Made by a program: the position numbers and the translations under genes. Below, one piece after another: positions 8,698 through 16,866 of a stretch of 64,000 nucleotides of DNA. The DNA comes from Verrucomicrobium spinosum DSM 4136 = JCM 18804. Its GTDB lineage: Bacteria; Verrucomicrobiota; Verrucomicrobiia; Verrucomicrobiales; Verrucomicrobiaceae. Every line of letters starts with the position of its first letter. The stretch's first letter is position 1. The notes under the pieces are model-generated. The model had not been told where the DNA came from, did not search any database, and saw nothing but the letters and a program-made list of their open reading frames with translations. The DNA is taken from the NCBI RefSeq assembly GCF_000172155.1, contig NZ_ABIZ01000001.1, forward strand, positions 2,203,105-2,267,104, read 5' to 3'.

Positions 8698-9378
8698 TCA
8701 GAGCGAGTCTGAGAACGTCACAATATCGCCTGGCTCCAGCGGGATTTCCGAGTTTAGATAGTTCACGTGAAAGGCGCGCTGGCCATTGCGTGTGACATAC
8801 ACGGCCGTGGCAGTCGGATCGCCGGTGCGGCCGCCAGCGTAGCGGAGCACCGAGGCAGGGGTGGCTCCCTCAACAAATTGAATGATGCCGGGCTGCTTCA
8901 CAGCGCCGCGAATGCTTAACAGAGGGAGGTCTTCCACCCGGATGACCTGCACGTTGATGAGAGACTGGCCACGTTGACGGCGAAAGGCGCTCTCCAGCGG
9001 CAGCACCGCCTCATGCAGGCGCAGGCCGCCCAGCTTGACGGTGCCGTACTTGCCCAGATCCACCAGACCGCTTTCGTCCACCATCACGCGACCCACGAAC
9101 ATTTTGCTGGGGGAGATTTGGCCAGCATAGGCGGCAATCTCGAGGGTGTGTCCTGCACTCAGCGGTTGATTGAGCTGGAAGGGCAGGGAGGGGTCATCGG
9201 AAGGAGCCGTGCTGTCGGTGCCGACAAAAGGCACTTTGACCTTCATGTCGGGCAGCTTGGGCATGGAGACCTTGGGAAGCTTCTCCAAGGTGCCACAGGC
9301 AGAAAGGGCGAGTGCCAGCGGCAGGCTGAGCAACGAGAGCGGAGAGAGGGGGCGAAGCTTCATGCGGTCCGTCATCAT
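8698..9378 (-). CDS. Polysaccharide export lipoprotein (Wza-like, short)
   Basis: The N-terminus is a lipoprotein signal with lipobox LALSAC, which places the mature protein in the envelope. After a linker rich in Lys and Pro comes a polysaccharide-export domain (SAGHTLEIAAYAGQISPSKM, then VMVDESGLVDLGKYGTVKLG) and an SLBB-like part (LSIRGAVKQPGIIQFVEGAT) ending in PLEPGDIVTFSDSL. At 226 residues it is shorter than Wza and lacks the C-terminal membrane-spanning helix region, so it may be a partial or adapter-type exporter. An internal Met at 9363 is an equally good start. Confidence 0.8.
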   Translation of the reverse strand: MMTDRMKLRPLSPLSLLSLPLALALSACGTLEKLPKVSMPKLPDMKVKVPFVGTDSTAPSDDPSLPFQLNQPLSAGHTLEIAAYAGQISPSKMFVGRVMVDESGLVDLGKYGTVKLGGLRLHEAVLPLESAFRRQRGQSLINVQVIRVEDLPLLSIRGAVKQPGIIQFVEGATPASVLRYAGGRTGDPTATAVYVTRNGQRAFHVNYLNSEIPLEPGDIVTFSDSL

Positions 9379-9462
9379 GGACAGACTTCCCCGGGTGACA
9401 AGCAGAACTGTGCACCCCGTTCCGCTCGGGGAATCACAGAACAGGCGGATCCAATGGGGGGA

Positions 9463-9684
9463 TCAAGCGCGAGCAAGCTTTTCCATGCCGAGCTGCATCA
9501 ACTGCGCGGCGAGCTCCGGCGTGTAGCGCAGGATGTCGTGGGCAAGGATCTCGAGGTCGAACATGCTCGGCTCGCTCTGGAGACGAGGCTCGAAGGTGAG
9601 ATCGGCAGCGGCCAGCATGCCTGACTCAACTTCCGGCGTAAACTGAAGCACCGGAGGAAAGGGGGAGCAGAGTTCCTTGTTCAT
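9463..9684 (-). CDS. Small hypothetical protein
   Basis: This 73-residue acidic protein is not recognised. It begins MNKELCSPFPPVLQFTPEVE and ends in a helical part (LEILAHDILRYTPELAAQLM). It follows the ribbon-helix-helix-like gene by 24 bp on the same strand and may be co-transcribed with it. The single pair is compatible with a two-gene regulatory or toxin-antitoxin unit, but nothing in the sequence demands this. Confidence 0.55.
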   Translation of the reverse strand: MNKELCSPFPPVLQFTPEVESGMLAAADLTFEPRLQSEPSMFDLEILAHDILRYTPELAAQLMQLGMEKLARA

Positions 9685-9708
9685 GAGTGTGGTGGTGATA
9701 GGGGAAAT

Positions 9709-9945
9709 TTAAGCGCTCGCGATCTGCACCTTGCCTTCACCCGTGGAGACCCACTCTTTCGGTTTCAGGAGCCCTTTGAGGACCAGCTCCTGAATGGAGT
9801 TGTTCAGCAGGTGTTTTGCAACGTCCTGCGGACTTCCCCCACCGAAAATACCCTGCACGGAAAGCACTTCGAGATAGTGCTTGAGCTGGGGCGTGACCGA
9901 GATGGTCATGCTTACCGTTTCAACCGTGTTTGCGGGCCGCGCCAT
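9709..9945 (-). CDS. Small ribbon-helix-helix-like protein
   Basis: The 78-residue protein has a short beta strand (VSMTISVTPQL) followed by two predicted helices (LKHYLEVLSVQG and PQDVAKHLLNNSIQELV), the layout of a ribbon-helix-helix DNA-binding fold. An inverted repeat sits immediately upstream, as expected for an autoregulated gene. It probably forms an operon with the 73-residue gene downstream. The function is inferred only from secondary-structure pattern. Confidence 0.6.
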   Translation of the reverse strand: MARPANTVETVSMTISVTPQLKHYLEVLSVQGIFGGGSPQDVAKHLLNNSIQELVLKGLLKPKEWVSTGEGKVQIASA

Positions 9946-9956
9946 GAGTTAAGGCC

Positions 9957-9988
9957 GGTAAAAACCGGATATTAACCGTGTTTTTACC
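9957..9988. promoter_or_regulatory. Inverted repeat upstream of the RHH-like gene
   Basis: GGTAAAAAC (9957-9965) and GTTTTTACC (9980-9988) are a perfect 9-bp inverted repeat with a 14-bp spacer, 12 bp upstream of the start at 9945. Further CCGGTT and GTTTAAA words follow up to 10067. It is a candidate operator for the small DNA-binding protein. Confidence 0.5.
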
Positions 9989-10067
9989 AGACCTGCGGAA
10001 TTCCGCAAGTATTAATGGCGTTTAAATGGGGATAATACCGGTTCTTTGGGAGGTTTAAACGGGGTTC

Positions 10068-10964
10068 TTAACTGGGGGCTGTTTTTGAAAGTCGTTCAGG
10101 CTGAAAGATGGATCGCAGATGGCGAAGGTCAGACTGCATGTCCTGGACCACTCCATGGGGGATTTTAATCCCTTCCATATGGATCCAGCCGCGGTAGTTA
10201 ATTCCGTCCAGCGCCTCTTTCACCCGGGTGAAATTCATGCTGCCTTTGCCATATAAATCGTCGTAGTCCTTGGCGTGGACCTCGCAGATGCGCTCCCGGC
10301 CGAGGCGCAGGATGGCAGCGTGGATGTCCTCGCTCTCCTTCTGCATGTTCCCCACATCATAGTAAACCTTAATGGCGGGCGACTTCACGGCGTCGAGGAT
10401 GCGCTCCAGATCGGCGACCTTGAGCCAGGACTCGATCCCGTAGGTGATGCCGGCGGCCTCGGCCGTGGGGGCCAGGGCCTTGAGGCGGGAAATCGTGGCA
10501 GCGATGCCAGCCTCATCTTGGCGGAGATCCCCTTTTCCGAAAAAGGCGAGGAGCACCACCGGAGTCTTGAGCTTCACGGCCACGGGCACGCTGTCCAGCA
10601 CCCACTTCTCGGCGCTGGCCTCACTCTTGTAGGCGATGGAATTGAGCACGCCAAGGGCGAGGGAGGGGATGGCAATTCCCGTCGCTTGCGATTTGGCGAG
10701 AAATTCCTCCTGGAGCTTGGGATCATGTAAAGGGAGGGAGCCATCGGCCGCGGGCGTGTGGCCAAAGTCCACCTGCACGCCATCGAGACCGATCTCCTTC
10801 GCCACGTCGAGCGAGGCGGGATTGGCCGTCTGGCGCAGGGTCCAGTCGCAGGCACCAATGCCGGTGAGCTGGCATTTGCCGCCTGGAGCGGCGACACCGT
10901 GGGCATTCCAAGCGCCCAAGACGGGCAGCGTGGCAAGGCTCTGGACAAAGTGACGGCGTCTCAT
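10068..10964 (-). CDS. Secreted sugar phosphate isomerase/epimerase-type TIM barrel
   Basis: The 298-residue protein starts with a twin-arginine-like export signal (MRRRHFVQSLATLPVLGAW). The rest is a xylose-isomerase-like TIM barrel: EIGLDGVQVDFG, AAGITYGIESWLKVADLERI, PAIKVYYDVGNMQKESED and ICEVHAKDYDDLYGKGSM supply the usual Glu, Asp and His metal ligands. It lies 42 bp after the Gfo/Idh/MocA gene on the same strand. Exported pairs of this kind are common in Verrucomicrobiota and are thought to act in 3-keto-sugar or inositol-type oxidation. The substrate is unknown. Confidence 0.85.
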   Translation of the reverse strand: MRRRHFVQSLATLPVLGAWNAHGVAAPGGKCQLTGIGACDWTLRQTANPASLDVAKEIGLDGVQVDFGHTPAADGSLPLHDPKLQEEFLAKSQATGIAIPSLALGVLNSIAYKSEASAEKWVLDSVPVAVKLKTPVVLLAFFGKGDLRQDEAGIAATISRLKALAPTAEAAGITYGIESWLKVADLERILDAVKSPAIKVYYDVGNMQKESEDIHAAILRLGRERICEVHAKDYDDLYGKGSMNFTRVKEALDGINYRGWIHMEGIKIPHGVVQDMQSDLRHLRSIFQPERLSKTAPS

Positions 10965-11006
10965 CCTTGAGATGGTCTCTAGTTACACCACAACAGGGCG
11001 GAGTCG

Positions 11007-12215
11007 TCAATCCTTTAACAAACCTTTAAGATCTGGGGCGAGGACCTCTTTGTCCGCCAGCAGTTCCTGCCAGGTGACCATATGACCCTTGTACGCGGCG
11101 CTTCGCACCAAGAGGGAGGTAAGGTTGCTGGTGAGGCTGGGTTCAAGCGTGGGGTTGGTGAAGTCGCCCTCCGTGATGGCTTTGTGGAAGGTGGTCATGT
11201 TCTCGCTGATGCCGGTGCGGTAGAGTTCCCGGTTCTCTCCACCCCGGTAGAAGGTATCCGCCCCGCCGCGGATGATGACGTTGCCACCATACTCGCTGAG
11301 GAGGGCACCCTTGCTGCCGTAGAGGTCGAACTTGATCCCCTCCGGGGCGCCCTGCGCATCAAACTGGCGGGAACTGAAGGTCACGCCGACCTGGTTGGGG
11401 TACTCCAGCAGTCCGCTGAAGGTGTCGTTGGCATCACCCACATCGATGCGGACCCGGCGGGCGCAGGTGGCGGTGGCCTTGAGCGGGCCGGCGTTGCCGA
11501 AGGCCCAGGACATCATGTCCAGGGTGTGGATGTTCTGCTCCACGACGATGTCTCCGCTGAGCGCCTTGTCGAAAACCCAGTTGTTGAGGCGATCTTCCGG
11601 TGTGGTCCCGGTGCCTTTGGGCTTGAGGCGGCCAGCATGGTAGCGGGCCTCACCGAAGGCGAGATCGCCCAGAGCCCCGGCTTGGACGCGCTTCATCGCT
11701 TCTATAAAGAAGGAGTCGGTGCGGGACTGAAAGTCGATCAGGAAGACGCGCTTTTTGGCACGGGCCTGTTCGCCACTGGTCCGGACACTCTGGATGCCTG
11801 GCACATCCACAGCGACGGGTTTGGCCAGGTACACATGCAGGCCAGCGTCCACGGCGGCCTTGGCCTGGGCGGGGTGAAAGTAAGGCGGACTGATGATGGC
11901 GATGGCGTCGAGGCCGCCCTTGGCGATCATTTTCTCTGCGCACTCAAGGCCGGAGAAGGCGCGGTCGGCACCGAGTTGATAAGCGCTGCCCAGCTTCTGA
12001 GCCTTGTCCGCGAAGTAGTCTGCGGCACCGCCGATCTCAAAGTAGCCGTTCTCGACAAACATCTTGGCGATCAGTCCGCCGCGTCCGCCGCAGCCCACCA
12101 TGCCGACCTTGATGCGGCTGTTCGCCTGCGAGCCGAAGGCGGTGCGTGCGCTGATAGTGGCCACCAGGGCGGTGGTGGAGGTTTTGAGGAAAGAGCGGCG
12201 GGTGGGCGAGTTCAT
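11007..12215 (-). CDS. Gfo/Idh/MocA family oxidoreductase with Tat signal
   Basis: The start at 12215 (MNSPTRRSFLKTSTTALVA) gives a canonical twin-arginine signal RRSFLK; the longer frame to 12296 is unlikely. The Rossmann motif is KVGMVGCGGRGGLIAKM, and the family EKP-like substrate motif appears as HVYLAKPVAVDVPG, where Lys of AKP is the usual catalytic lysine. The protein has 402 residues, normal for exported verrucomicrobial members with a C-terminal extension. It should use NAD(P), either bound before export or carried as a tight cofactor. It probably acts with the downstream epimerase-type barrel. Confidence 0.9.
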   Translation of the reverse strand: MNSPTRRSFLKTSTTALVATISARTAFGSQANSRIKVGMVGCGGRGGLIAKMFVENGYFEIGGAADYFADKAQKLGSAYQLGADRAFSGLECAEKMIAKGGLDAIAIISPPYFHPAQAKAAVDAGLHVYLAKPVAVDVPGIQSVRTSGEQARAKKRVFLIDFQSRTDSFFIEAMKRVQAGALGDLAFGEARYHAGRLKPKGTGTTPEDRLNNWVFDKALSGDIVVEQNIHTLDMMSWAFGNAGPLKATATCARRVRIDVGDANDTFSGLLEYPNQVGVTFSSRQFDAQGAPEGIKFDLYGSKGALLSEYGGNVIIRGGADTFYRGGENRELYRTGISENMTTFHKAITEGDFTNPTLEPSLTSNLTSLLVRSAAYKGHMVTWQELLADKEVLAPDLKGLLKD

Positions 12216-12418
12216 GGGGGGAGGGCTTGATGTGCAGGGGGGAGTCACTACGGCTGCTGCGATTGGATTCTGCGAAACGACGATGGCGGCAGTCAAGCGG
12301 CCGGGTATGATAGGATCAGATAATTCATGGATCGAGATGATGTCTGAAGTGTCTGCCTAAACTTGTCGTTGCGCGGCCTGATGCGTTGGAAGAGCATGGT
12401 TGGAAAAATTTCTCCCAC

Positions 12419-12700
12419 ATGCCTCTCTCTCTGACCAAAGAACAACGGGCGAAGGTTGTCGATTCCCTTCAGCGATTTGCTGACGGCCACTTGGACCAGG
12501 AAATGACTGATTTGCAGGCGGGGGCTTTCCTCGACTACATTCTCAAAGAGATCGCCCCCTTTGCTTACAACCAGGGAGTGGAGGATGCACAGAAGAGCTT
12601 GATTCGATTTTCAGAGGATCTCGCGGCTTCCTGCTTTGAAGAGCCCATGACCTATTGGGATGAGCGGGGAGCGACGCGGGTGGTTCGACGCAAGCCGTGA
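12419..12700 (+). CDS. DUF2164 family protein
   Basis: The start at 12419 gives 93 residues beginning MPLSLTKEQRAKVVDSLQRF, which matches the DUF2164 pattern including DLQAGAFLDYILKEIAPFAY and NQGVEDAQ. An upstream in-frame ATG at 12386 adds 11 residues with no family match. DUF2164 proteins are small, cytoplasmic and of unknown function. It is divergent from the Gfo/Idh/MocA gene. Confidence 0.8.
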   Translation: MPLSLTKEQRAKVVDSLQRFADGHLDQEMTDLQAGAFLDYILKEIAPFAYNQGVEDAQKSLIRFSEDLAASCFEEPMTYWDERGATRVVRRKP

Positions 12701-13228
12701 GGGATGACGGAAGATAGGGGAGGGCGATGCGATCCCTTCGCTCAACCGTTTCGTGAGTGTGCGTTGTTCCCGGTTACAAAGCGGTGTCAAGCCACCGGCA
12801 CTCCAAGACGCTGGCGCGAATGCGTGCGTGCTTTTGGAGATTGGTAGTGCCTAGAACCTTGGGGGTTCGGCGTGCCGGAATGCTGCCAGCAAGAGTAAAG
12901 GAGGCGGGGGTTCCCAGCCCCGCTCAGTCGAGCAAGCCCTGATATTGCAGACGGTGGGGGCGGCGTTTCGAAGGACGTGGTCGGTCGCTTCGTTCGCCAG
13001 CGGGACCGGAGATCCCGCCTCCTTTACCGGCAGACGGGAGCGCTTCACGGTGTGGGGCGTGTGCTGGGCTGGCGAAAGCGGTGTCGAGCCGTACGCGCCA
13101 TCCATCTGTCGCCGGTGTGCACGCCTCGCCCAGCCTTCATCAAACCTTCACACGCAATTCATGCTTTGTGCATTGCTGGCAAAACACTGCCGACGCATGT
13201 TCCCGGAAGCAAACCAACGGACCTGCAT
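12701..13228. other. 528-bp non-coding stretch with inverted repeat
   Basis: No convincing gene is present. A perfect 14-bp inverted repeat, GTAAAGGAGGCGGG at 12895-12908 and CCCGCCTCCTTTAC at 13014-13027, bounds a 133-bp GC-rich segment that also holds a GGCGGGG...CCCCGC hairpin. This looks like a REP- or MITE-like element. The rest shows nothing recognisable. Confidence 0.55.
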
Positions 13229-13738
13229 ATGACTCCAACCACTGCCATCCGCCGTTTTCGCATCGTTCTTGGCCTTTTCATCGTGGGGTTGATCGTGAGC
13301 GGCGTCACTGCTTTTCCGCTGCTCCCGGAAATGAAGCTGCTCGCCGGTTGGCTGGGGGTGGGGGATGCCGTTTCCCCGGCGGGGCACGACGGCCTCACGT
13401 TTTGGATTCTCACGGTGAAGTGCGGACTCGAAGACATGTATGGCCAGTATCCCTGGATTGCCTATGGCACGGACTGGCTGGCCTTTGCGCACATTGTGAT
13501 CGCCCTGTTCTTCATCGGTCCCTTGATCAAGCCGAGGGAGGCGCGGTCCGCAATCTGGACGGGCATCGCGGCGTGTTTCCTGGTGATCCCACTCGCGCTG
13601 ATCTGCGGCCCGGTGCGCGGTATTCCTTTGTATTGGCGGCTGATTGATTGCTCGTTCGGGGTGCTCGGTTCGGTGCCGTTGTTCTATTGTTTGAGTTTGC
13701 TGAGAGATGTTTCACCTCCCTCGGAAGAGCAGCGATGA
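13229..13738 (+). CDS. Four-helix membrane protein of unknown function
   Basis: The chosen ATG at 13229 yields 169 residues starting MTPTTAIRRFRIVLGLFIVG; the frame remains open upstream to 12977 but that part is repeat-derived. Four hydrophobic segments are seen: IVLGLFIVGLIVSGVTAFPL, WLAFAHIVIALFFIGPLI, IWTGIAACFLVIPLALICG, and FGVLGSVPLFYCLSLL. Charged loops contain KCGLEDMYGQYPW and RGIPLYWRLID, suggesting a conserved family, but I cannot name it. Confidence 0.7.
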   Translation: MTPTTAIRRFRIVLGLFIVGLIVSGVTAFPLLPEMKLLAGWLGVGDAVSPAGHDGLTFWILTVKCGLEDMYGQYPWIAYGTDWLAFAHIVIALFFIGPLIKPREARSAIWTGIAACFLVIPLALICGPVRGIPLYWRLIDCSFGVLGSVPLFYCLSLLRDVSPPSEEQR

Positions 13739-14011
13739 CGGACTCTAATACAATCGGGTAGTTGCTCACTCATCCCCACAACCAACACTCGCCGGAAGCT
13801 CCTCAACGTCGGGCTTGTGGCCAGATCCTCTTCGAGGAAGAGTTTCGGGATCTCAAGGCGCATTCACGCCTTCTGCGAAAGATCGAAAAAATATCATGAA
13901 GGCCGGGTTGATCGGCTGATGCTTAGGGGTGAAAAGTCCTGCACCATGCAAGCCGACCCCAAGACGTGGTCCCCCTTACAGTCACCCCAAACGCGGGAGA
14001 TCCGTGCTCAC

Positions 14012-14275
14012 ATGACGGAGTCCGAAAAATCCGGGGCGGCATGGAGGGCTGCGTTCTATGGTGTGTGGTGTGCGGGAACGTTGGCATTGCCTCTCCCTTA
14101 CGTCTTTCTGGGCCAGGAGCCGTGGGTCACCTACGGGGCCGCGGCACTCGTGGTGATTCATCTGGTGTGCATTCCCATATGGACCAAGATGCAACGTCGC
14201 TTTCTGTGCTCCACTGCATGGGCTCGTGCTCAGGGCATCAGGCCGGAGGGGCTGGTGCTGTTTTCCTCCCGGTAG
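14012..14275 (+). CDS. Small two-helix membrane protein
   Basis: From the ATG at 14012 the protein has 87 residues with two hydrophobic segments (AAFYGVWCAGTLALPLPYVF and YGAAALVVIHLVCIPIW). In-frame starts at 13946 and 13817 exist, but the extra residues look non-coding. Its 3' end overlaps the end of the convergent gene at 14238 by 38 bp. Function is unknown. Confidence 0.45.
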   Translation: MTESEKSGAAWRAAFYGVWCAGTLALPLPYVFLGQEPWVTYGAAALVVIHLVCIPIWTKMQRRFLCSTAWARAQGIRPEGLVLFSSR

Positions 14276-14564
14276 TGCCGCAGCGACTTGCCGCTCGCGC
14301 CGCATTCAACCGGCGGAGTCTCCTGACGACAAGGAAGGCCAGGGAAGCCACGCAAAGCAGGATGAGGCTGGCGCGCAGATAGGTGGCGGTGGGCAGGGTG
14401 ATGCCGATGCCGGTGGCCAGGGCCACGTACCCCGCCACACAGGCGGGGCACTTGGGAATGAGGGCCAGAGTGGCCGTAGGCAACAGCCAACTGGCGATCT
14501 CGCCTCCGCGTCCCCACTTGGAGGCCGGGGCTTTATTCCTGCTGCAACATGCGGAAGCTTTCAT
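14238..14564 (-). CDS. Small membrane protein with CPAC motif
   Basis: The 108-residue protein has the pattern LIPKCPACVAGYVALATGIG followed by a second hydrophobic segment (LRASLILLCVASLAFLVV). Small membrane proteins with this KCPxC start of a helix are widespread and resemble MerC/MerF-like metal or redox proteins. The two cysteines could bind a metal or thiol partner. It overlaps the DUF899 gene by 4 bp, so the two are probably translated together; DUF899 is itself thioredoxin-like. Confidence 0.65.
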   Translation of the reverse strand: MKASACCSRNKAPASKWGRGGEIASWLLPTATLALIPKCPACVAGYVALATGIGITLPTATYLRASLILLCVASLAFLVVRRLRRLNAARAASRCGTTGRKTAPAPPA

Positions 14565-15409
14565 GCTGGTGATGAGGTGGTGCAGCCACAGCCAGTGGCG
14601 CGGGTGGAGCCGGTGGCGATCTCCGGCCAGTAGGGCTTGTCGGAGTCGGCGAACTCCTGCTGGCTTGCCTCATAGCGGTCATGGTATCGAACCCAGTCCA
14701 TCGCAAAGGGAAGGTCGTCTTCATCGCGACCTTTTGGCATCATATCGAGGATGCGGTAGGTGCCGAGAAGCTGGTCCAGCCCCCGTCCGTAGGTGGAGTA
14801 GGTGTGGTAGATGTCGCCGGCGTCATCCTTGTAAAAGACGCTGAGACCGGGGCCTTCTGCGCTGGGGAACTCCTGCTCGGTGTAGTTGTAGTACACCTTG
14901 CCTTTGGCCTGTTCCTCCGGCGTGAAGGAGACATGGAAGTCGGTGTTGAAGTCGCTCTCACAAGCCGACACCCAGTTGAAATGCCAGCCCATGCGTTTTT
15001 TGAAGGCGTCGAGCTTGGCGAATGGCGCGTGCGAAATGGCCACGAGGGTGACATCCCGCGCGGCGAGATGGGGTAGTGCGGCGTCATTGTGGTCTGACAC
15101 GTATGAGCAGCTCGGGCAGCCTTCCTGCCAGTCGGTGCCAAACATGAAGTGATAGACGGCGAGTTGGTTGCGACCGGCGAAAAGTTCCGCCAGGGCGACC
15201 TTGCCGTTGGGGCCATCAAACACGTAGTTCTTCGTGATCTTCACCCAGGGCAGGTTGCGGCGTTGCTCGCTGAGTTGATCAAGGAGGCGGGTGGTCTCCT
15301 TTTCTTTCTTCAGCAGTTCCTTGCGGGCGGTGACCCATTCGTCTTGGGAGACGATACGATGTTTGTCCTTCAGAATCTGTGGTCTGGGTGCTGTGGCAAT
15401 GGTGCTCAT
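14561..15409 (-). CDS. DUF899 thioredoxin-like protein
   Basis: This 282-residue protein has the DUF899 signature: VSQDEWVTARKELLKKEKE at the start, LPWVKITKNYVFDGPNG, a CPSC redox motif in WQEGCPSCSYVSDHND, and a C-terminal LDQLLGTYRILDMMPKGRDE. The fold is thioredoxin-like and the paired cysteines suggest a thiol redox role; no substrate is known. Its tail ends in an unusual Cys-containing stretch (TGCGCTTSSPA). It is translationally coupled to the CPAC membrane protein. Confidence 0.88.
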   Translation of the reverse strand: MSTIATAPRPQILKDKHRIVSQDEWVTARKELLKKEKETTRLLDQLSEQRRNLPWVKITKNYVFDGPNGKVALAELFAGRNQLAVYHFMFGTDWQEGCPSCSYVSDHNDAALPHLAARDVTLVAISHAPFAKLDAFKKRMGWHFNWVSACESDFNTDFHVSFTPEEQAKGKVYYNYTEQEFPSAEGPGLSVFYKDDAGDIYHTYSTYGRGLDQLLGTYRILDMMPKGRDEDDLPFAMDWVRYHDRYEASQQEFADSDKPYWPEIATGSTRATGCGCTTSSPA

Positions 15410-15561
15410 GGTTTCCTTGGGTTGTGGGCATGGCGGTCCCTTTCCAGAGGGCCTGCCCTTTTCTGGTTATCTTGCTCGGTTCACAGGCACGACGAACGGG
15501 CAGTCAGCGCCCGGACAAGCGTGCCTGAAAAATTTCAGGAAGTTGCAGGTGGCTTCGCCAG

Positions 15562-16053
15562 CTACTTACTCTCCAGATAGGCGGCGAGGGTATCGATGAT
15601 GCGGCCCCAGCCACGTGCGTGGTTGTCGCGGCTTTCTGTGGTGGCGAAGCGGGTGTGCGTGAAGAACATCTCCGTCTGCGCACCTCGTGGGATGAACTCC
15701 ACGGTGATCTCGGTCGTGTTGCCTTCCAGCTCGCCAAACTCGTCTCCACTGCCGTCTTTCTCCCAGTCCCAGGTGTAAACGAGTTTTTCCGGCGGCGTCA
15801 CTTCCTGGAACTCCCCTGCGGCGGTGAAGTACTCGCCGTCTTCATCCTGCATCTGGATGCGGAATCGGCCACCCACGCGCAGATCCATCTTTGCCGAGCG
15901 GGTGCTCATTCCGGGCTCGGGCCTCATCCAGTGCTGGATGTGCTCCGGTGATGTCCAAACTCTGAAGGCCAGCTCCTGTGGCGCGTTCAGCACCCGGCGG
16001 AGGATCAGGGAGGCATTGTCCGGCTTCTGCAATTCATTGGTCTGCGTCATCAT
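15562..16053 (-). CDS. SRPBCC (AHSA1-like) protein
   Basis: From the start at 16053 the protein has 163 residues and the AHSA1/SRPBCC pattern: LILRRVLNAPQELAFRVWTS, IQHWMRPEPG, VGGRFRIQMQDEDGEYFTAA and RGWGRIIDTLAAYLESK. These helix-grip proteins bind small hydrophobic ligands. The gene overlaps the upstream ArsR gene by 20 bp, a very common ArsR-AHSA1 pairing. It is presumably controlled by that repressor. Confidence 0.88.
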   Translation of the reverse strand: MMTQTNELQKPDNASLILRRVLNAPQELAFRVWTSPEHIQHWMRPEPGMSTRSAKMDLRVGGRFRIQMQDEDGEYFTAAGEFQEVTPPEKLVYTWDWEKDGSGDEFGELEGNTTEITVEFIPRGAQTEMFFTHTRFATTESRDNHARGWGRIIDTLAAYLESK

Positions 16054-16396
16054 GTTTAGGCTCCTGTTTGTGTAGTTTTTCCAGGTAAGTGGCAAAGCTG
16101 TCCAGGTTGGCGTCCCAGAACTTCCGGTACTGGTCGAGCCAGGCCTGCGCTTCCTGCATGGGCTTGGGATCCAGCGTCATGGAATGGACCCGCCCGTTGC
16201 GCTGACGCTTCACGAGTCCGGCCTTTTCCAGAACGCCCAAGTGCTTCGATACTGCCGCCAGCGAAATGGCGTGGGGACGCGCCAGATCGGTGACACAAGT
16301 CTCTCCGGCCGAGAGTTGGGCCAGCATCTGCCGTCGCGTCGGGTCGGCCAGGGCGCCGAAGGTCCGGTCGAGCAGTTCTGAGCTATATTCAACCAT
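16034..16396 (-). CDS. ArsR-family winged-helix repressor
   Basis: From the ATG at 16396 (MVEYSSELLDRTFGALADPT) the protein has 120 residues with the ArsR winged helix: DPTRRQMLAQL, then CVTDLARPHAISLAAVSKHL as the recognition helix region, and GLVKRQRNGRVHSMTLD as the wing. It lacks the metal-binding ELCVC motif of arsenic sensors, as is usual for the AHSA1-linked subgroup. The start codon is embedded in a perfect palindrome that is its likely autoregulatory operator. Confidence 0.9.
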   Translation of the reverse strand: MVEYSSELLDRTFGALADPTRRQMLAQLSAGETCVTDLARPHAISLAAVSKHLGVLEKAGLVKRQRNGRVHSMTLDPKPMQEAQAWLDQYRKFWDANLDSFATYLEKLHKQEPKHDDADQ

Positions 16397-16403
16397 ATGG
16401 TTG
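16390..16403. promoter_or_regulatory. Palindromic operator over the arsR start codon
   Basis: CAACCATATGGTTG is a perfect 14-bp palindrome whose central CAT is the arsR start codon on the minus strand. ATTCAA-N8-TTGAAT follows at about 16440. Binding here would block both transcription and translation initiation of the arsR-SRPBCC operon. Confidence 0.6.
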
Positions 16404-16866
16404 TATATCGCCGGAAGCTGTCGAAAGCGCAAGGGTAATATTCAATGTTTTGGTTGAATGATGGAGCGCCGGGAGATTTTCCCGGTGGGTGGCGGTGAGC
16501 TTCATCCAGTCAGAGCGGCGATGGTGCCTCCTGAATGAAGACGGGCCCTTGGCGTTGAGAATCCAGTTGTCTGCAAGCTTGGATTTGTGCTCGTCGAAGA
16601 CAAGCAGGGCCGGGAGCAGAACATGCGATGGATGGTGATTACGCCGCCAGGGGCCAAAGGATGCGGTCAATTGCCGCAGAACGCCCTGAGCAACCACCAC
16701 GCCGCTTGGACTCACTCGCGCGACCCCTCCGCTGCCTGAGCCGACGGGGACCGTCGGACGACTCTTCAGCATCGCCAGGGGCCTAGTCCGGTTGTGCCAA
16801 CCGGCTCAGTCGGCGAAGGGACATGCGGTCAAATGTCGGAAGACGTCCTGCGCAACCAGACGGTCA
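16404..16866. other. 463-bp non-coding stretch with degenerate direct repeat
   Basis: The region contains the arsR promoter at its left and no gene I can support. Two related segments of roughly 36 bp, at about 16659-16695 (ATGCGGTCAATTGCCGCAGA) and 16823-16859 (ATGCGGTCAAATGTCGGAAG), agree at about three quarters of positions. They may be remains of a duplicated element. Confidence 0.4.

Noticed and set aside
9463-9945. Definite toxin-antitoxin pair
   Set aside because: Gene size and order fit, but neither protein matches a known toxin family, so I list them only as small genes.
12977-13228. N-terminal extension of the four-helix membrane protein
   Set aside because: It runs through an inverted repeat and has no family-like content; the ATG at 13229 precedes the first membrane segment.
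16389-16772. 127-codon leftward frame upstream of arsR
   Set aside because: It has no recognisable content, includes the arsR operator and lies in a region with degenerate repeats.
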